Shown piece by piece: positions 1 through 7,266 of a DNA stretch of 64,000 bases. The stretch lies in contig JAVBOB010000003.1 in NCBI GenBank assembly GCA_031551125.1, positions 5,852 through 69,851 on the forward strand. The letters run 5' to 3'. The notes under the pieces were generated by a model. The model ran no database searches. It saw nothing but the letters and a program-made list of their open reading frames with translations, and was not told the origin of the DNA. Source of the stretch: JAIRNF01 sp031551125. Lineage in GTDB: Bacteria > Bacteroidota > Bacteroidia > Bacteroidales > UBA932. Position 1 is the stretch's first letter. The number at the start of each line of letters is the position of its first letter. A program made the position numbers and the translations under genes.

Positions 1-73
1 TCTCGGTGATTTTTCCTTCACCTTTCAGCAGCTTAAACGAACGTTCTAGGCGTTCCGATAGACTTTCAAACAT
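1..73 (-). CDS. ffh: Signal recognition particle protein Ffh, N-terminal fragment
   Basis: Only the first 24 codons lie in the window; the gene runs off the left edge. The N-terminus MFESLSERLERSFK, followed by LLKGEGKITE, matches the opening helix of the Ffh N domain as found in Bacteroidota. Ffh is the GTPase of the signal recognition particle, which binds 4.5S RNA and delivers nascent membrane proteins to FtsY and SecYEG. The ATG is complementary to positions 71-73. Nothing can be said about the G and M domains. The identification rests on recall of the conserved N-terminus and is strong despite the short length. Confidence 0.85.
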   Translation of the reverse strand, partial: MFESLSERLERSFKLLKGEGKITE

Positions 74-184
74 ATTGTAGTACTAAATTTTAATCGCGTG
101 TAATTCTCAAAAATCAAATGAACACCTTGCTGTAAGGCGTTCTAAAAATAAATTGCGCAAGTTACAACAAAGTGTTAATCTATG

Positions 185-192
185 CAAAATTA
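185..192 (-). promoter_or_regulatory. TAnnTTTG -7 box, candidate ffh promoter
   Basis: TAATTTTG reads on the minus strand about 110 bases upstream of the ffh start, matching the Bacteroidota -7 consensus TAnnTTTG. No convincing -33 TTG was assigned. Confidence 0.4.
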
Positions 193-277
193 TTTCACTA
201 ACCAAAGAGAAACGATAGCCCGGCTTGGATTTAATGTATTATGAAGTTTGTTTCAGCCAATACTTTTCTCCTAAACA

Positions 278-445
278 GGCTCCGCTAGAAGCCCAATCTT
301 TGTAGTAAACAAAACGCTTTGCTTAACTCGCTCCGCTAGGAGCGACATCTTACCACTCATCAAGCCTTCAAGTTGCTGCTCCTAACGGAGCAGGACTCCA
401 ACTACAATTTTCCTGTTCTACAAAGAGGTTGCTCCTACGGAGCAA
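278..445. repeat. Array of GCTCC...GGAGC mini-palindromes
   Basis: The gap between ffh and argS (74-511) has no credible gene. It carries four related palindromes: 278-293 (degenerate), 329-344 (CGCTCC, GCTA, GGAGCG), 376-393 (CTGCTCC, TAAC, GGAGCAG) and 429-445 (TTGCTCC, TAC, GGAGCAA). They are about 30-35 bases apart. The stem core is conserved while the loop varies, as expected for hairpins or a repeated protein site rather than random repetition. This is a single copy in the window. Confidence 0.7.
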
Positions 446-511
446 ATCACCCCTCGCACAGATCTTTGCTAACGCACGTTTGTAACATGTGCTAGCATGA
501 GCAACTATACT

Positions 512-2311
512 CTACATCCGCTCCGGAACATCAATACCCAGCAAGCCCATAGCCCGTTTGATAACGGTAGCAACCTGTGCGGAAAGCACCAAGCGTAGCT
601 GCTTTACATCGGTATTTTCTTCTCTCAGTATCGAGTAATCGTGGTAAAACTGGTTGTACTCCTTAACCAGCTCATAGGTATAGTTGGCTACCAGTGCCGG
701 AGACAGCTCCTCTCCGGCCTGACGTACCAGCTCGGGGAAATCTTCCAGCAGCTTTACCAGCTCTACTTCTTTAGCGTTCAGCTGAACGGGTTTGAGTGCT
801 GTATTTACACTAAGCCCTTGTTCCTCCGCCTTGCGCAACACCGATTTGATACGCGCATGTGTATATTGTATGAAAGGGCCTGTATTACCGTTGAAATCGA
901 TAGACTCCTTGGGGTCAAAGAGCATGGTTTTTTTCGGGTCAACTTTCAGAATAAAGTATTTCAGCGCACCCATACCCACCATACGGCTTACGTTGGCGGC
1001 CTCAGCTTCATTCAAGCCATTGAGCTTACCCAGCTCTTGCGACATTTCGCGAGCATCGGCCACCATTGTTTCTATTAAATCATCGGCATCTACTACCGTA
1101 CCCTCGCGAGATTTCATCTTGCCCTCGGGCAGCTCTACCATGCCGTATGACAGGTGATGAAGACTATCTGCCCATTCAAAACCCAGCTTCTTAAGCACCA
1201 GCTTAAGCACTTGGAAGTGGTAGTTTTGCTCGTTGCCTACCACGTACACCAGCTCGCTGAGCGTATATTCGGCAAAGCGTTGTTGAGCCGTACCCAAATC
1301 CTGTGTCATATATACAGATGTTCCGTCACTACGCAGCAGCAGCTTCTGGTCTAACCCGTCATTGGTAAGGTCAACCCATACCGAGCCATCCTCCTTTTTG
1401 AAGAATACGCCCTTATCAAGCCCTTGCTGTACAAGCGATTTACCCAACAGGTAGGTTTCCGATTCGTAGTAAACCTTATCGAAATCAACACCCAGTGCTT
1501 TGTAGGTTACATCAAAACCTGCGTACACCCAACCGTTCATGGTTTTCCACAAGTCAACAACAGTGGTGTCTTTAGCCTCCCACTTACGAAGCATTTCCTG
1601 CACCTCGAGCAGTATAGGGGCTTGCTTCTCGGCATCATCTTTTGGTGTACCTTTCGCTTCCAGCTCGGCCACCTGTTTCTGATACTCCTTATTGTAACGC
1701 ACGTAGTAATCGCCTACCAAGTGGTCTCCTTTCTTTCCGCTTGATTGCGGCGTTTCGCCATTACCAAACAGCTGCCAAGCCAGCATTGACTTACAGATGT
1801 GGATACCACGGTCGTTAATTAAGTTTGCTTTGACAACCTTATGCCCGTTGGCTTTCAGCAATTCGGCCACCGCATAGCCCAACAGGTTGTTACGAATATG
1901 TCCTAAGTGCAACGGCTTGTTGGTATTGGGTGATGAGTACTCCACCATTACCGTTTTACCTGTTGGTGCAGCATAGCCAAAATTAGCATCAGCTAGCGAG
2001 CTGCTTAAGCGTTGCAGCCAAAATGAAGGCTTCAGCTTCAAATTTAAAAAGCCCTTTATTACGTTGAACGATTCCAGCTCGGGCATTACCGGTTGCCCGT
2101 CGGCATTTGCCGATAGCAGGTACTCTCCCAACTCCTGAGCCGTTTGCTCCGGCGATTTTTTGCTTAGCTTGAGTAATGGAAAAGTCACCAGCGTGTAATC
2201 GCCTTCAAACTCCTTACGGGTTTTTTGCAGCTGTAGCTCTCCTACCTCGGCGTTATACAGCTTGCCGATAGCCGCCTGCAACGTTTGGGTTATTCGTTTT
2301 TCTATGGTCAT
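512..2311 (-). CDS. argS: Arginyl-tRNA synthetase
   Basis: This 599-residue class Ia aminoacyl-tRNA synthetase charges tRNA-Arg in the cytoplasm. An N-terminal Arg-tRNA synthetase domain comes first. The Rossmann catalytic core follows, with the HIGH-type motif HLGH at about residues 135-138 (in SSPNTNKPLHLGHIRNN) and a KMSKS-like KMKSREG motif. The C-terminal DALR anticodon-binding helical domain ends in GLLGIDVPERM. The length is typical for ArgRS. The start is ATG, with a TAnnTTTG box about 170 bases upstream. A tRNA-Arg(CCG) gene lies elsewhere in this window. Confidence 0.97.
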   Translation of the reverse strand: MTIEKRITQTLQAAIGKLYNAEVGELQLQKTRKEFEGDYTLVTFPLLKLSKKSPEQTAQELGEYLLSANADGQPVMPELESFNVIKGFLNLKLKPSFWLQRLSSSLADANFGYAAPTGKTVMVEYSSPNTNKPLHLGHIRNNLLGYAVAELLKANGHKVVKANLINDRGIHICKSMLAWQLFGNGETPQSSGKKGDHLVGDYYVRYNKEYQKQVAELEAKGTPKDDAEKQAPILLEVQEMLRKWEAKDTTVVDLWKTMNGWVYAGFDVTYKALGVDFDKVYYESETYLLGKSLVQQGLDKGVFFKKEDGSVWVDLTNDGLDQKLLLRSDGTSVYMTQDLGTAQQRFAEYTLSELVYVVGNEQNYHFQVLKLVLKKLGFEWADSLHHLSYGMVELPEGKMKSREGTVVDADDLIETMVADAREMSQELGKLNGLNEAEAANVSRMVGMGALKYFILKVDPKKTMLFDPKESIDFNGNTGPFIQYTHARIKSVLRKAEEQGLSVNTALKPVQLNAKEVELVKLLEDFPELVRQAGEELSPALVANYTYELVKEYNQFYHDYSILREENTDVKQLRLVLSAQVATVIKRAMGLLGIDVPERM

Positions 2312-2326
2312 TTTTTATCGGTTATA

Positions 2327-2370
2327 GGCCTCTCCCCTAGCCCCTCTCCAAAAGAGAGGGGAATAGGCTC
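2327..2370. repeat. GGAGAGGGG palindromic repeat (family A), copy 1
   Basis: CCCCTCTCC and GAGAGGGG form a hairpin around a short loop inside a conserved 40-base context beginning CCTCTCCCCTAGCCCC. It lies just upstream of argS, inside its predicted leader. Five more copies occur at 4370, 4971, 10269, 10421 (inverted) and 50037. Confidence 0.8.
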
Positions 2371-2482
2371 TGACATTACACGTATCATACTTTATTTAGC
2401 AACACACTCTTCTGTCTTGAAAAAGCAAAATGATTAAGTTCTATTTTTCGCTTCACGCTTCACATCTAACGCTTCACGTTTG

Positions 2483-2490
2483 CAAAGTTA
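2483..2490 (-). promoter_or_regulatory. TAnnTTTG -7 box, candidate argS promoter
   Basis: TAACTTTG reads on the minus strand in the gap between the M28-like gene and argS. It would give argS a leader of about 165 bases that contains the family A hairpin. Confidence 0.5.
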
Positions 2491-2491
2491 G

Positions 2492-3523
2492 CTATCGTTT
2501 CCTATACTTCCTTGCGGGTGAGGTACTCTTCTCGGGTTCAGCCTTGCTTTTCATTGGAAAATCGAGCTTAGGCCATGCTCCGCTCATGGCGTAGTACCAA
2601 GCCGTTTCAAATACCAGTCTCGTTCTGCGCATAAGCGAAGGAAAGTATAGCTTCTCTATTTTATCTTCGGGCGAGTGAATATCCGCAATTATTCCTGATG
2701 TGTAGTACATCGTAGGGATATACCGCTTATCGAACACGTAGTGGTCAGACATGGGGTAGAACAGCTTAAACAGCATGTCGTTATTGTAAAACTTATAATC
2801 TACAATAAGCTGAATGGCAGCGTTATTAATGCTATCCGTTATATGCTGCAAGTCTGAGCTGATGCGGTCGGCGCCAAGTATGAAAACATAATCATTCTCC
2901 CCTTCGGCATAGCCGTCAACCCGGCCAATCATATCCATGTTAAGCGCCAGTATGGTTTTTTCCGGTGGAATTACAGAATGGTTCATGTAGTATGACGAGC
3001 CTGCCAGCTCTGCCTTATTTCCGTCAAATAGCGCAAATATGATAGAACGGCGGGGAATCATCTCCCTTTGTCCGGCAAGCTTAAAGGTTCGGGCTATTTC
3101 AAGCAAGGCCGATACTCCCGACGCATTGTCCTCTGCCCCCGAATATACTGTACCATTGGCCGTACCAATAAAATCGTAGTGCGCCATAATAACTATCGCC
3201 TCATCCTTCAAGTCCATGCCTCTTATCATGCCTATGATATTTGCCCCGCGTGCCCTCATCGTATCAAAGTTTTGTACGTAGCCGGTAGAAAAAGGCTTCT
3301 CAAGTCCCATTTTTTCAAATTCACGAACTAAATACTCTCTAGCTAAAGCGCCTCCGGCCTGTCCCACTCGCCGGCCTTCCATTTGGGGAGAGCTAAGGGT
3401 GGCAACATGCTTATAAAGGCTATCAACCTTAATGTTCAAAGCATACTCGTCGGCATAGGATTGTTGAGAAAGCACAGGGGAAACGGCAAAACAAACAAAC
3501 AAGAGCGACAATAAAAATCTCAT
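2492..3523 (-). CDS. M28-family peptidase-like secreted protein, probable altered active site
   Basis: This 343-residue protein has a signal peptide (residues 1-20, MRFLLSLLFVCFAVSPVLSQ), so it is exported. The fold signatures of M28 zinc aminopeptidases are clear: H115 in MAHYDFIG, D132 in GAEDNASGV, D197 in NMDMIG and H283 in ADIHSPED. These are four of the five zinc ligands. The usual EE pair (general base plus fifth ligand) in FxxDGEExGLxGS is replaced by N169-K170 in ALFDGNKAELAGSS. The protein is therefore probably inactive or works differently. The C-terminus is basic. It is transcribed divergently from mtgA, and a -7 box lies 20 bases upstream. Family assignment is firm; activity is doubtful. 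Confidence 0.85.
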   Translation of the reverse strand: MRFLLSLLFVCFAVSPVLSQQSYADEYALNIKVDSLYKHVATLSSPQMEGRRVGQAGGALAREYLVREFEKMGLEKPFSTGYVQNFDTMRARGANIIGMIRGMDLKDEAIVIMAHYDFIGTANGTVYSGAEDNASGVSALLEIARTFKLAGQREMIPRRSIIFALFDGNKAELAGSSYYMNHSVIPPEKTILALNMDMIGRVDGYAEGENDYVFILGADRISSDLQHITDSINNAAIQLIVDYKFYNNDMLFKLFYPMSDHYVFDKRYIPTMYYTSGIIADIHSPEDKIEKLYFPSLMRRTRLVFETAWYYAMSGAWPKLDFPMKSKAEPEKSTSPARKYRKR

Positions 3524-3542
3524 TGGGTATATTTTAAGGGGG

Positions 3543-3550
3543 CAAAGTTA
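3543..3550 (-). promoter_or_regulatory. TAnnTTTG -7 box for the M28-like gene
   Basis: TAACTTTG reads on the minus strand 20 bases upstream of the ATG at 3523. It lies back-to-back with a plus-strand box at 3570-3577. Confidence 0.55.
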
Positions 3551-3569
3551 GTAAAATGCTATTGAGTGC

Positions 3570-3577
3570 TATATTTG
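3570..3577 (+). promoter_or_regulatory. TAnnTTTG -7 box for mtgA
   Basis: TATATTTG lies on the plus strand about 42 bases upstream of the first ATG of mtgA. Confidence 0.5.
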
Positions 3578-3618
3578 TATCGGCAATTTTGCCTCCCCTG
3601 ATTAACCTTTAACCTTTC

Positions 3619-4368
3619 ATGCTTAACAATAGCTTAAGCACTACTTATATGGACGAAAACAAGGCACAAACAAAGAAAAGCTGGTGGAAAAGACTAAAAA
3701 AGCTCCTGCTTTGGGCAACGGTATTCTTCTTTGGCTCAACCATACTGGCGGTAATTGTTTACCGCTGGGTACCCGTTTACTATACGCCGCTTATGCTTAT
3801 TCGCAGCATACAAAATACAGGCGATGATAAGTTTTCTACGCAAAAAAAGTGGGTTTCCATAGACGATATATCGTACAATATGGTACTCGCCGTGGTAGCA
3901 TCGGAAGACAACAACTTCCTTACACACAGTGGTTTTGACTGGAAGGCTATTGATGATGCGGCTGCACACAACAAAAAGAGCAAACGGCTACGCGGAGCCA
4001 GCACCATAAGCCAACAGGTGGCTAAAAACGTTTTTCTGTGGCCTAACCGCTCCTACCTCCGCAAAGGCTTGGAGGTATATTTTACCTTTCTGATTGAAAT
4101 GTTTTGGAGCAAGCAACGCATAATGGAGGTGTACCTCAACGTTATTGAAACGGGTAAGGGGGTGTACGGTGTGGAGGCGGCTGCAAAGCTGTACTTCAAA
4201 AAATCGGCTAAAAACCTGAGCCGTCCCGAGGCGGCATTAATAGCGGCTATTCTTCCCGACCCGCGGCGACGGAATCCGGCAAAACCAACGCCCTACCTTC
4301 TAAAGCGGCAAGCCCAGCTGCTAAACCTGATGAGCTTGGTAGGCGACCATAAGCAGCTGATGGAGTAG
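3619..4368 (+). CDS. mtgA: Monofunctional biosynthetic peptidoglycan transglycosylase
   Basis: This 249-residue GT51 glycosyltransferase polymerises lipid II into glycan strands at the inner membrane. One transmembrane anchor lies at about residues 30-50 (WATVFFFGSTILAVIVYRWV). GT51 motifs follow: the catalytic-glutamate motif ASEDNNFLTHSGFDW, then RGASTISQQVAKNVFL, the second glutamate region RIMEVYLNVIETGKGVYGVEAAA, and LPDPRRRNP. No transpeptidase domain follows, so it is the monofunctional MtgA type. An alternative ATG at 3649 (MDENKAQTKK) would remove ten residues; upstream sequence does not decide between them. A family A hairpin lies directly after the stop codon. Confidence 0.95.
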   Translation: MLNNSLSTTYMDENKAQTKKSWWKRLKKLLLWATVFFFGSTILAVIVYRWVPVYYTPLMLIRSIQNTGDDKFSTQKKWVSIDDISYNMVLAVVASEDNNFLTHSGFDWKAIDDAAAHNKKSKRLRGASTISQQVAKNVFLWPNRSYLRKGLEVYFTFLIEMFWSKQRIMEVYLNVIETGKGVYGVEAAAKLYFKKSAKNLSRPEAALIAAILPDPRRRNPAKPTPYLLKRQAQLLNLMSLVGDHKQLME

Positions 4369-4369
4369 A

Positions 4370-4412
4370 GAGCCTCTCCCCTAGCCCCTCTCCAAAGGAG
4401 AGGGGAATAGAC
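4370..4412. repeat. GGAGAGGGG palindromic repeat (family A), copy 2
   Basis: Immediately follows the mtgA stop. CCCCTCTCC and GGAGAGGGG form the hairpin. About 25 bases downstream (GACTACGATGATACACAC) are also shared with copy 3, so the repeat unit is longer than the hairpin. It may serve as an mtgA terminator, although no U-tract follows. Confidence 0.8.
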
Positions 4413-4441
4413 TACGATGATACACACAACGCATAAAAGAT

Positions 4442-4523
4442 GCGTCATTGCGAGGCGTTTTTTGCCGAAGCAATCTCTGTGTTAAATAAGGGATTGCTTC
4501 GTCGTTCCTCCTCACAATGACGT
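4442..4523. repeat. TTGCGAG...GAAGCAATC repeat (family C), copy 1
   Basis: An imperfect inverted repeat: GCGTCATTGCGAGG and GAAGCAATCTC on one side, GGATTGCTTCGTCG and CACAATGACG on the other. Five related elements occur at 28424, 47779, 52976, 57493 and 59193. The rest of 4524-4970 contains only short A-rich sequence, with no gene I can support. Confidence 0.75.
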
Positions 4524-4970
4524 GCTTATTTATAGCTAGCTGCTTGGGCTAACTATTACATGCTACAACACACCTTTTCAAAATTTGACAAGGTAGCGGT
4601 GCAGGTAGCTGGTCGGGTAGCTGCTCAGGTTACTGTGCAGTAAATATAAACGAAACGAAAGAAAACAAAACACCGGTAAAATGAGGAGTTGTGGAAAACC
4701 ACAAATGAAGGTTTGCACTTGTTGAAAACAACATACCCCTTGCCGATTTCTACAAATGTACCTGTTGGTTTCAACAGAAGTATTGCTGAGAACAACACGC
4801 AAAAGGAATATACAAGGAATATAAAGAAAGGAAATTACAAGGAAGGGGGCTATGCTTGGCGGAGGAGAGACGTTAATACAATTTGATTTAGATTCTTTTT
4901 GAACATAAAACAACTTGTAGCTGCAGAGCAAAAGAAAAAGAAAAAAGTTGCGCCAAAAAAGAAAAAGAGA

Positions 4971-5011
4971 GAGCCTCTCCCCTAACCCCTCTCCACAAGA
5001 GAGGGGGCAAG
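4971..5011. repeat. GGAGAGGGG palindromic repeat (family A), copy 3
   Basis: Starts CCTCTCCCCTAACCCC and closes with GAGAGGGGGC, followed by GACGATACACACAG as in copy 2. Confidence 0.75.
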
Positions 5012-5104
5012 CTTTGACGATACACACAGCCCATAAAACAGTTAACCTTAAACTGCTAACTAACCCAAGTTGCTAGCTACTTAATTTGTTACTCTATGCC
5101 GGTA

Positions 5105-5210
5105 CTATTACCCCCTAACCCCCTAAGGGGGGAACCCGACTACTGCGAAATTGAACTTTGGGAAGTAACTTGCACAGACCAAAGCCCCCTTCAGGGGGTT
5201 GGGGGTAATA
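5105..5210. repeat. Composite CCCCCTTCAGGGGG repeat (family B), copy 1
   Basis: Two inverted C-rich/G-rich hairpins (5109-5135 and 5176-5208) enclose a linker containing GAACCCGACTACTG and TTGCACAGACC. The whole unit of roughly 105-115 bases recurs in reverse orientation at 50195-50310, so it is one composite element and not two chance neighbours. Confidence 0.75.
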
Positions 5211-5291
5211 GCTAGCAACTTGAGCTAACTATACGTATTGCTTCTGTTGAATCAAAGTTACCATTGCTGTATGAGGTTACCCTGCCAGCAC

Positions 5292-5321
5292 CATTCCCCC
5301 CTTTGGGGGTTAGGGGGCTGG
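5292..5321. repeat. CCCCCCTTTGGGGG repeat (family B-like) after comF
   Basis: A hairpin-forming C/G tract (CCCCCC, TTT, GGGGG, then TTAGGGGG) lies 5 bases past the stop codon of the minus-strand comF-like gene. It may act as its terminator. Confidence 0.6.
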
Positions 5322-5326
5322 ATTTT

Positions 5327-6025
5327 TCACCCTGCATACGCCAACGTTACTACGCTAAGCTTACAGTCGGCTGCATTATGAAGGGTTTGAGCACAGGCTT
5401 CAAGCGTTGCTCCGGTAGTAAGTACATCATCCACTAACAGAATATGCTTACCTGCTAACGCTTGCGGGTTCGATACGCTAAATACGTTTTCCACATTCCG
5501 CCAACGCTCCATGCGGGTTTTGCGCGTTTGCGTTTCGGTACGCTCTGTACGATATAGTACATCTGTCAGCAAAGGCTTGTTTAGCGCGGCAGCCAGGCCC
5601 ATAGCCACCTGTTCGCTTTGGTTGTAACCTCTGGTACGTAGCCGTGATATGTGCAGCGGAACGGGTACTACCGCATCAGCTGAAGCATAAGGTACTGTTT
5701 TAGCCAGCTGCTCACCAAACCATTGTCCGAGTAAAACTCCTATATCCTTTTGTCCGCGATATTTTAGCTTGTATAGCAACCTACTATGCGGTGAACCTTT
5801 AGCGTAGAAAAAGAAAGATGCCGCATTCTCAACCTCCACCCTACCCTGAAACGACTGGTAGGCTTTATTGTCCTTATCTTTCCAAAAATTAGTGAGCGGT
5901 AGCTCATAACGACAGCTCAGGCATATAAGCCGTTCGCCCGTTACCAAGCGTTGTCCGCATACCTCACAGCATTGTGGAAACAGAAGGTCATAGAAAGAAG
6001 TAAAGGGCTTAGCCAAACGCTTCAT
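5327..6025 (-). CDS. ComF-family phosphoribosyltransferase-like protein
   Basis: This 232-residue ComF-family protein has an N-terminal double-zinc-ribbon part: CCEVCGQR at about residues 18-25 and CLSCRYELP at about 35-43. A type I phosphoribosyltransferase domain follows, with RGYNQSEQVA and the PRPP-binding loop LLVDDVLTTGATLEA near residue 195. ComF is needed for DNA uptake in naturally competent bacteria. In Bacteroidota the family is widespread and its role is not proven, so no competence claim is made. No com neighbours are present. The start is ATG, with a -7 box at 6048-6055. Confidence 0.92.
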   Translation of the reverse strand: MKRLAKPFTSFYDLLFPQCCEVCGQRLVTGERLICLSCRYELPLTNFWKDKDNKAYQSFQGRVEVENAASFFFYAKGSPHSRLLYKLKYRGQKDIGVLLGQWFGEQLAKTVPYASADAVVPVPLHISRLRTRGYNQSEQVAMGLAAALNKPLLTDVLYRTERTETQTRKTRMERWRNVENVFSVSNPQALAGKHILLVDDVLTTGATLEACAQTLHNAADCKLSVVTLAYAG

Positions 6026-6047
6026 GCGTACAAGGTTGAGATAAGAA

Positions 6048-6055
6048 CAAAAATA
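6048..6055 (-). promoter_or_regulatory. TAnnTTTG -7 box for the comF-like gene
   Basis: TATTTTTG reads on the minus strand 23 bases upstream of the ATG at 6025. Confidence 0.5.
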
Positions 6056-6105
6056 TAGATTCCGGACGAACAGGCAAAACTTATTACCCCCAGATTTTTC
6101 TCAAC

Positions 6106-6330
6106 ACGTAGGCACATAGAAAACATAGGTACACATGGTTGATACTTATGACAAATGAATTTCGTAGCCGACAAAGTCCCCCCTTTGGGGAATTTAGGGG
6201 GATTTTGCACATAGAATCACAGATGATAGCAAGAAGATTGGACAACATTAGTTAAACCGTGTAAACCTGCGTTTTTCAGCGTCATCTGTGTGCCATATTA
6301 TATGACTTACGTTTTCTATGTGCCTATGTG
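6106..6330. repeat. Long inverted repeat with a family B-like hairpin nested inside
   Basis: GGCACATAGAAAAC (6111-6124) pairs perfectly with GTTTTCTATGTGCC (6311-6324). The match extends further with one mismatch (CACGTA / TATGTG). A second inner pair, CACAGATGA and TCATCTGTG, lies between them. A C/G hairpin of family B type (6176-6207, CCCCCCTTTGGGG then TTTAGGGGG) is embedded in the middle. This fills the 340-base gap between the comF-like gene and the HsdR-N-like gene; no gene is visible. Confidence 0.65.
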
Positions 6331-6353
6331 GTAAAAAAGCCCCCGACTTTTGC

Positions 6354-6361
6354 TACCTTTG
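6354..6361 (+). promoter_or_regulatory. TAnnTTTG -7 box close to the start codon at 6366
   Basis: TACCTTTG ends only 4 bases before the ATG of the next gene. If this box is used, transcription would start at or next to the A of the start codon, giving a leaderless or near-leaderless mRNA. Confidence 0.5.
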
Positions 6362-6365
6362 ACAC

Positions 6366-6809
6366 ATGACAACACCGCTAAGCCAACGGCTAAACATACG
6401 CAACAATAACGGACGGACGGAGGTTTTTGACCCCATACGCAAGAAGTATGTCGCGTTTACGCCGGAAGAATACGTGCGGCAAGTGCTTATACTATACCTG
6501 ATGGAGGAAAAGGGCTACCCCTCCGGATTGTTGACCGTAGAGGCAGAGCTAAGCCTGAACGGGATGGCTAAGCGCACAGACGTGATGGTGTACGATAGAA
6601 ATGCTCAACCCCTGGTGATTGCCGAGTGTAAAGCGGAATCGGTAAAGCTTACGCAGGCTGTTTTCGACCAGCTGGCACGCTACAACTTAGCGTTCAACGT
6701 TCCCTACCTTATTGCTACTAACGGTATAAAACATTACTGCTGTAAGCTGGATTTTGCAAACTCCGGCTATTCCTTCCTAAAAGAAATCCCCCACTATAGC
6801 GAACTATAG
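6366..6809 (+). CDS. HsdR N-terminal-domain-like protein (restriction endonuclease-like fold)
   Basis: This 147-residue protein resembles the HSDR_N domain by itself, a small family common in Bacteroidota. The PD-(D/E)XK core is visible: D93 in KRTDVMVYD, then E107-K109 in VIAECKAES, with an upstream glutamate in EEYVRQ. It then runs through the typical segment AVFDQLARYNLAFNVPYLIATNG. The helicase and translocase parts of HsdR are absent, and no hsdM or hsdS is nearby. It is not evidence for a restriction system; its biological role is unknown. The ATG lies only 4 bases past a promoter-like box. Confidence 0.85.
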   Translation: MTTPLSQRLNIRNNNGRTEVFDPIRKKYVAFTPEEYVRQVLILYLMEEKGYPSGLLTVEAELSLNGMAKRTDVMVYDRNAQPLVIAECKAESVKLTQAVFDQLARYNLAFNVPYLIATNGIKHYCCKLDFANSGYSFLKEIPHYSEL

Positions 6810-6840
6810 CAGGGGAGTATTCTTAAGCTTGTTTAATAGC

Positions 6841-7266
6841 CTACTTCGTTGCAGGAGCCTGTGCTTGCGGTTGTGGTTGAGCCTTAGGTTCAACTTCGCC
6901 CTTAATGGTTAGCACAATAGTTTCGGGGTCACCGTTGGTATAAACGGTAAGTACCTTATTGAATACACCCGGACGACCAACCGTTGAATAGGTAGCCGTA
7001 ACCTTTCCGGTTTTGCCGGGAAGTACAGGTTCTTTAGTCCACTCAGGAGTAGTACAACCGCATGAGGGCGCTACGTTGTTTAGTATTACAGGCACCTTTC
7101 CGGTGTTGGTAAACTCAAATACGCACGATACGCTGTTCGCTTCTTCCTTCACCTTACCAAAATCGTGAGTGTCTTCTTTAAACTTAATGGTTCCTTTATC
7201 CTGTCCGAAGGCTACTGCCGTACCGAACAAAAGGCATACTGCAAGGGCAAAAATTTTAGATTTCAT
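6841..7266 (-). CDS. DUF1573-domain exported protein
   Basis: This 141-residue protein has a signal peptide (residues 1-21, MKSKIFALAVCLLFGTAVAF). The body is a single DUF1573 immunoglobulin-like domain, with the diagnostic THDFGKVKEEANSVSCVFEFTNTGKVPVILNNV and SCGCTTPEWTKEPVLPGKTGKV. The Ala/Gln/Pro-rich C-terminus (AQPQPQAQAPA) is probably flexible. Such proteins are abundant periplasmic or surface proteins in Bacteroidota without a defined biochemical role. It converges with the HsdR-N-like gene 31 bases away and has its own upstream -7 box. Confidence 0.93.
   Translation of the reverse strand: MKSKIFALAVCLLFGTAVAFGQDKGTIKFKEDTHDFGKVKEEANSVSCVFEFTNTGKVPVILNNVAPSCGCTTPEWTKEPVLPGKTGKVTATYSTVGRPGVFNKVLTVYTNGDPETIVLTIKGEVEPKAQPQPQAQAPATK

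Noticed and set aside
641..1078. Plus-strand ORF inside argS (and many similar antisense ORFs within argS, the AsmA-like gene and the P-type ATPase)
   Set aside because: They lie wholly inside well-supported genes, show no family motifs, signal peptides or promoters, and have compositions typical of antisense shadows.
4689..4886. Plus-strand ORF of 65 codons in the same gap
   Set aside because: Low-complexity and without a start signal or recognisable motif; not enough to call a gene.
4578..5027. Minus-strand ORF of 149 codons in the gap after mtgA
   Set aside because: Its N-terminal part is translated from a family A repeat and the rest from A/T-rich sequence. No recognisable domain or promoter was seen.
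6366..6809. Remnant of a type I restriction system
   Set aside because: The protein has its own promoter box and is a complete stand-alone HSDR_N-like family member; no hsdM, hsdS or helicase remnant is nearby.
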